From NCBI GenBank assembly GCA_030040115.1, contig JASHUH010000624.1:1-6322 (forward strand): DNA of 6,322 bases, in the 5' to 3' direction. Position numbers and translations under genes: made by a program. Position 1 is the stretch's first letter. The number at the start of each line of letters is the position of its first letter. Below, in pieces: positions 5,806 through 6,322 of the stretch. Below the pieces are notes generated by a model. It was not told where the DNA came from and did no database searches. It saw only the letters and a program-made list of their open reading frames with translations. Source of the stretch: Acidobacteriaceae bacterium. Lineage in GTDB: Bacteria > Acidobacteriota > Terriglobia > Terriglobales > Acidobacteriaceae.

Positions 5806-6322
5806 ATGAATGCTTCGGATGTGCTTGTCGAAAGCCTCCTCGACTGGGGCGTGGAAGTCATCTTTGGCCTCCCTGGAGATGGAATTAACGGGTTCGTCGA
5901 AGCGCTTCGTACGCATAAGAGCCGAATACGATACATTCACGTACGCCACGAAGAAACCGCAGCCATGGCGGCCTGCGGATACGCGAAGTTGACGGGCAAA
6001 CTTGGAGTCTGTTTCGCGACGACGGGCCCTGGGGCCATTCACCTAATGAATGGCCTTTACGACGCCAAGATCGACCAAGCTCCGGTTCTTGCGATCACGG
6101 GGATGACATACCACGATCTGATCGGCACCAGCTACCTTCAGGACATTAATCAGGACTATATCTACCAGGACGTTGCCGTCTATAATCAGCGGCTCATGGG
6201 CCCGGCGCACGCGAAGAATATCGTGGATGCAGCCTGCCGAGCAGCGTTGAGCCACCGAGGTGTCGCGCACCTGGCGCTTCCAATCGACTATCAGGTCGCC
6301 GACATGAAAGAACAAAAGCGCT
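5806..6322 (+). CDS. Thiamine diphosphate-dependent enzyme, pyruvate oxidase (PoxB)-like, N-terminal part
   Basis: The first 172 residues of a protein that continues past the right edge; full-length relatives are about 550-600 residues. This is the N-terminal TPP-binding (PYR) domain shared by pyruvate oxidase, acetolactate synthase and related decarboxylases. Visible features are FGLPGDGINGF (20-30), RHEE (47-50) with E49 as the glutamate that activates the cofactor, the ATTGPGAIHLMNGLYDA segment (71-87), and APVLAITG (92-99). GDGINGF and the HEE triplet resemble PoxB (GDSLNGL, RHEE) more than acetolactate synthase, which usually has HEQ. PoxB converts pyruvate to acetate and CO2, passing electrons to quinone at the membrane. 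The ATG at 5806 is preceded by GGAG at 7 bases. The gene diverges from udgX across a 413-base gap. The family is certain; oxidase versus synthase or another decarboxylase needs the missing C-terminus. Confidence 0.9.
   Translation, partial: MNASDVLVESLLDWGVEVIFGLPGDGINGFVEALRTHKSRIRYIHVRHEETAAMAACGYAKLTGKLGVCFATTGPGAIHLMNGLYDAKIDQAPVLAITGMTYHDLIGTSYLQDINQDYIYQDVAVYNQRLMGPAHAKNIVDAACRAALSHRGVAHLALPIDYQVADMKEQKR

Noticed and set aside
5667..5888. A 73-codon plus-strand frame starting at TTG, overlapping the PoxB-like start
   Set aside because: It runs out of frame through the conserved PoxB N-terminus and has neither a ribosome binding site nor a domain.

Overview
The window is about 6.3 kb of moderately GC-rich bacterial chromosome carrying six recognisable protein genes, two of them cut by the window edges, plus one probable gene remnant. 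No phage, transposon, CRISPR, rRNA or tRNA signal was found. The gene mix (ManD-type mannonate dehydratase, FucP-type sugar permease, a RREFLK Tat signal remnant, a UdgX-type uracil-DNA binding protein and a PoxB-like TPP enzyme) fits a soil heterotroph such as an Acidobacteriota member. That assignment is inference from gene content and protein flavour, not from a marker gene.

Left part (1-2440), sugar acid and sugar use. The C-terminal half of a D-mannonate dehydratase (manD, +) converges on a FucP-family sugar/H+ symporter (-). The symporter has a good sigma70-type promoter on the minus strand (-35 at 2216-2221, -10 at 2193-2198, 17-base spacer), a small inverted repeat across the expected transcription start and a leader of about 180 nt. 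The leader contains a very basic 45-codon reading frame that ends two bases before the symporter start. The two genes probably belong to a hexuronate or fucose-type catabolic locus that continues to the left.

Middle (2441-3850). A Tat signal peptide start with a good ribosome binding site runs into a stop after 36 codons and looks like the head of a decayed exported protein. It is followed by an intact PLP-dependent class I/II aminotransferase (+).

Right part (3917-6322). Two minus-strand genes form a likely operon: udgX first, then a glyoxalase II-like metallo-beta-lactamase hydrolase 75 nt downstream. The UdgX protein is the most interesting gene here. It has the GEQPGD motif and a KIRLH loop matching the KRRIH loop whose histidine bonds covalently to abasic DNA in Mycobacterium UdgX. 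After a 413-base gene-free region with several palindromes, a PoxB-like thiamine diphosphate enzyme starts (+) and runs off the right edge.

No clearly new multi-gene system is visible. The points most worth a second look are the UdgX variant loop and its uncertain start, the symporter promoter and leader, the Tat-signal remnant, and the aminotransferase lacking the usual C-terminal arginine.
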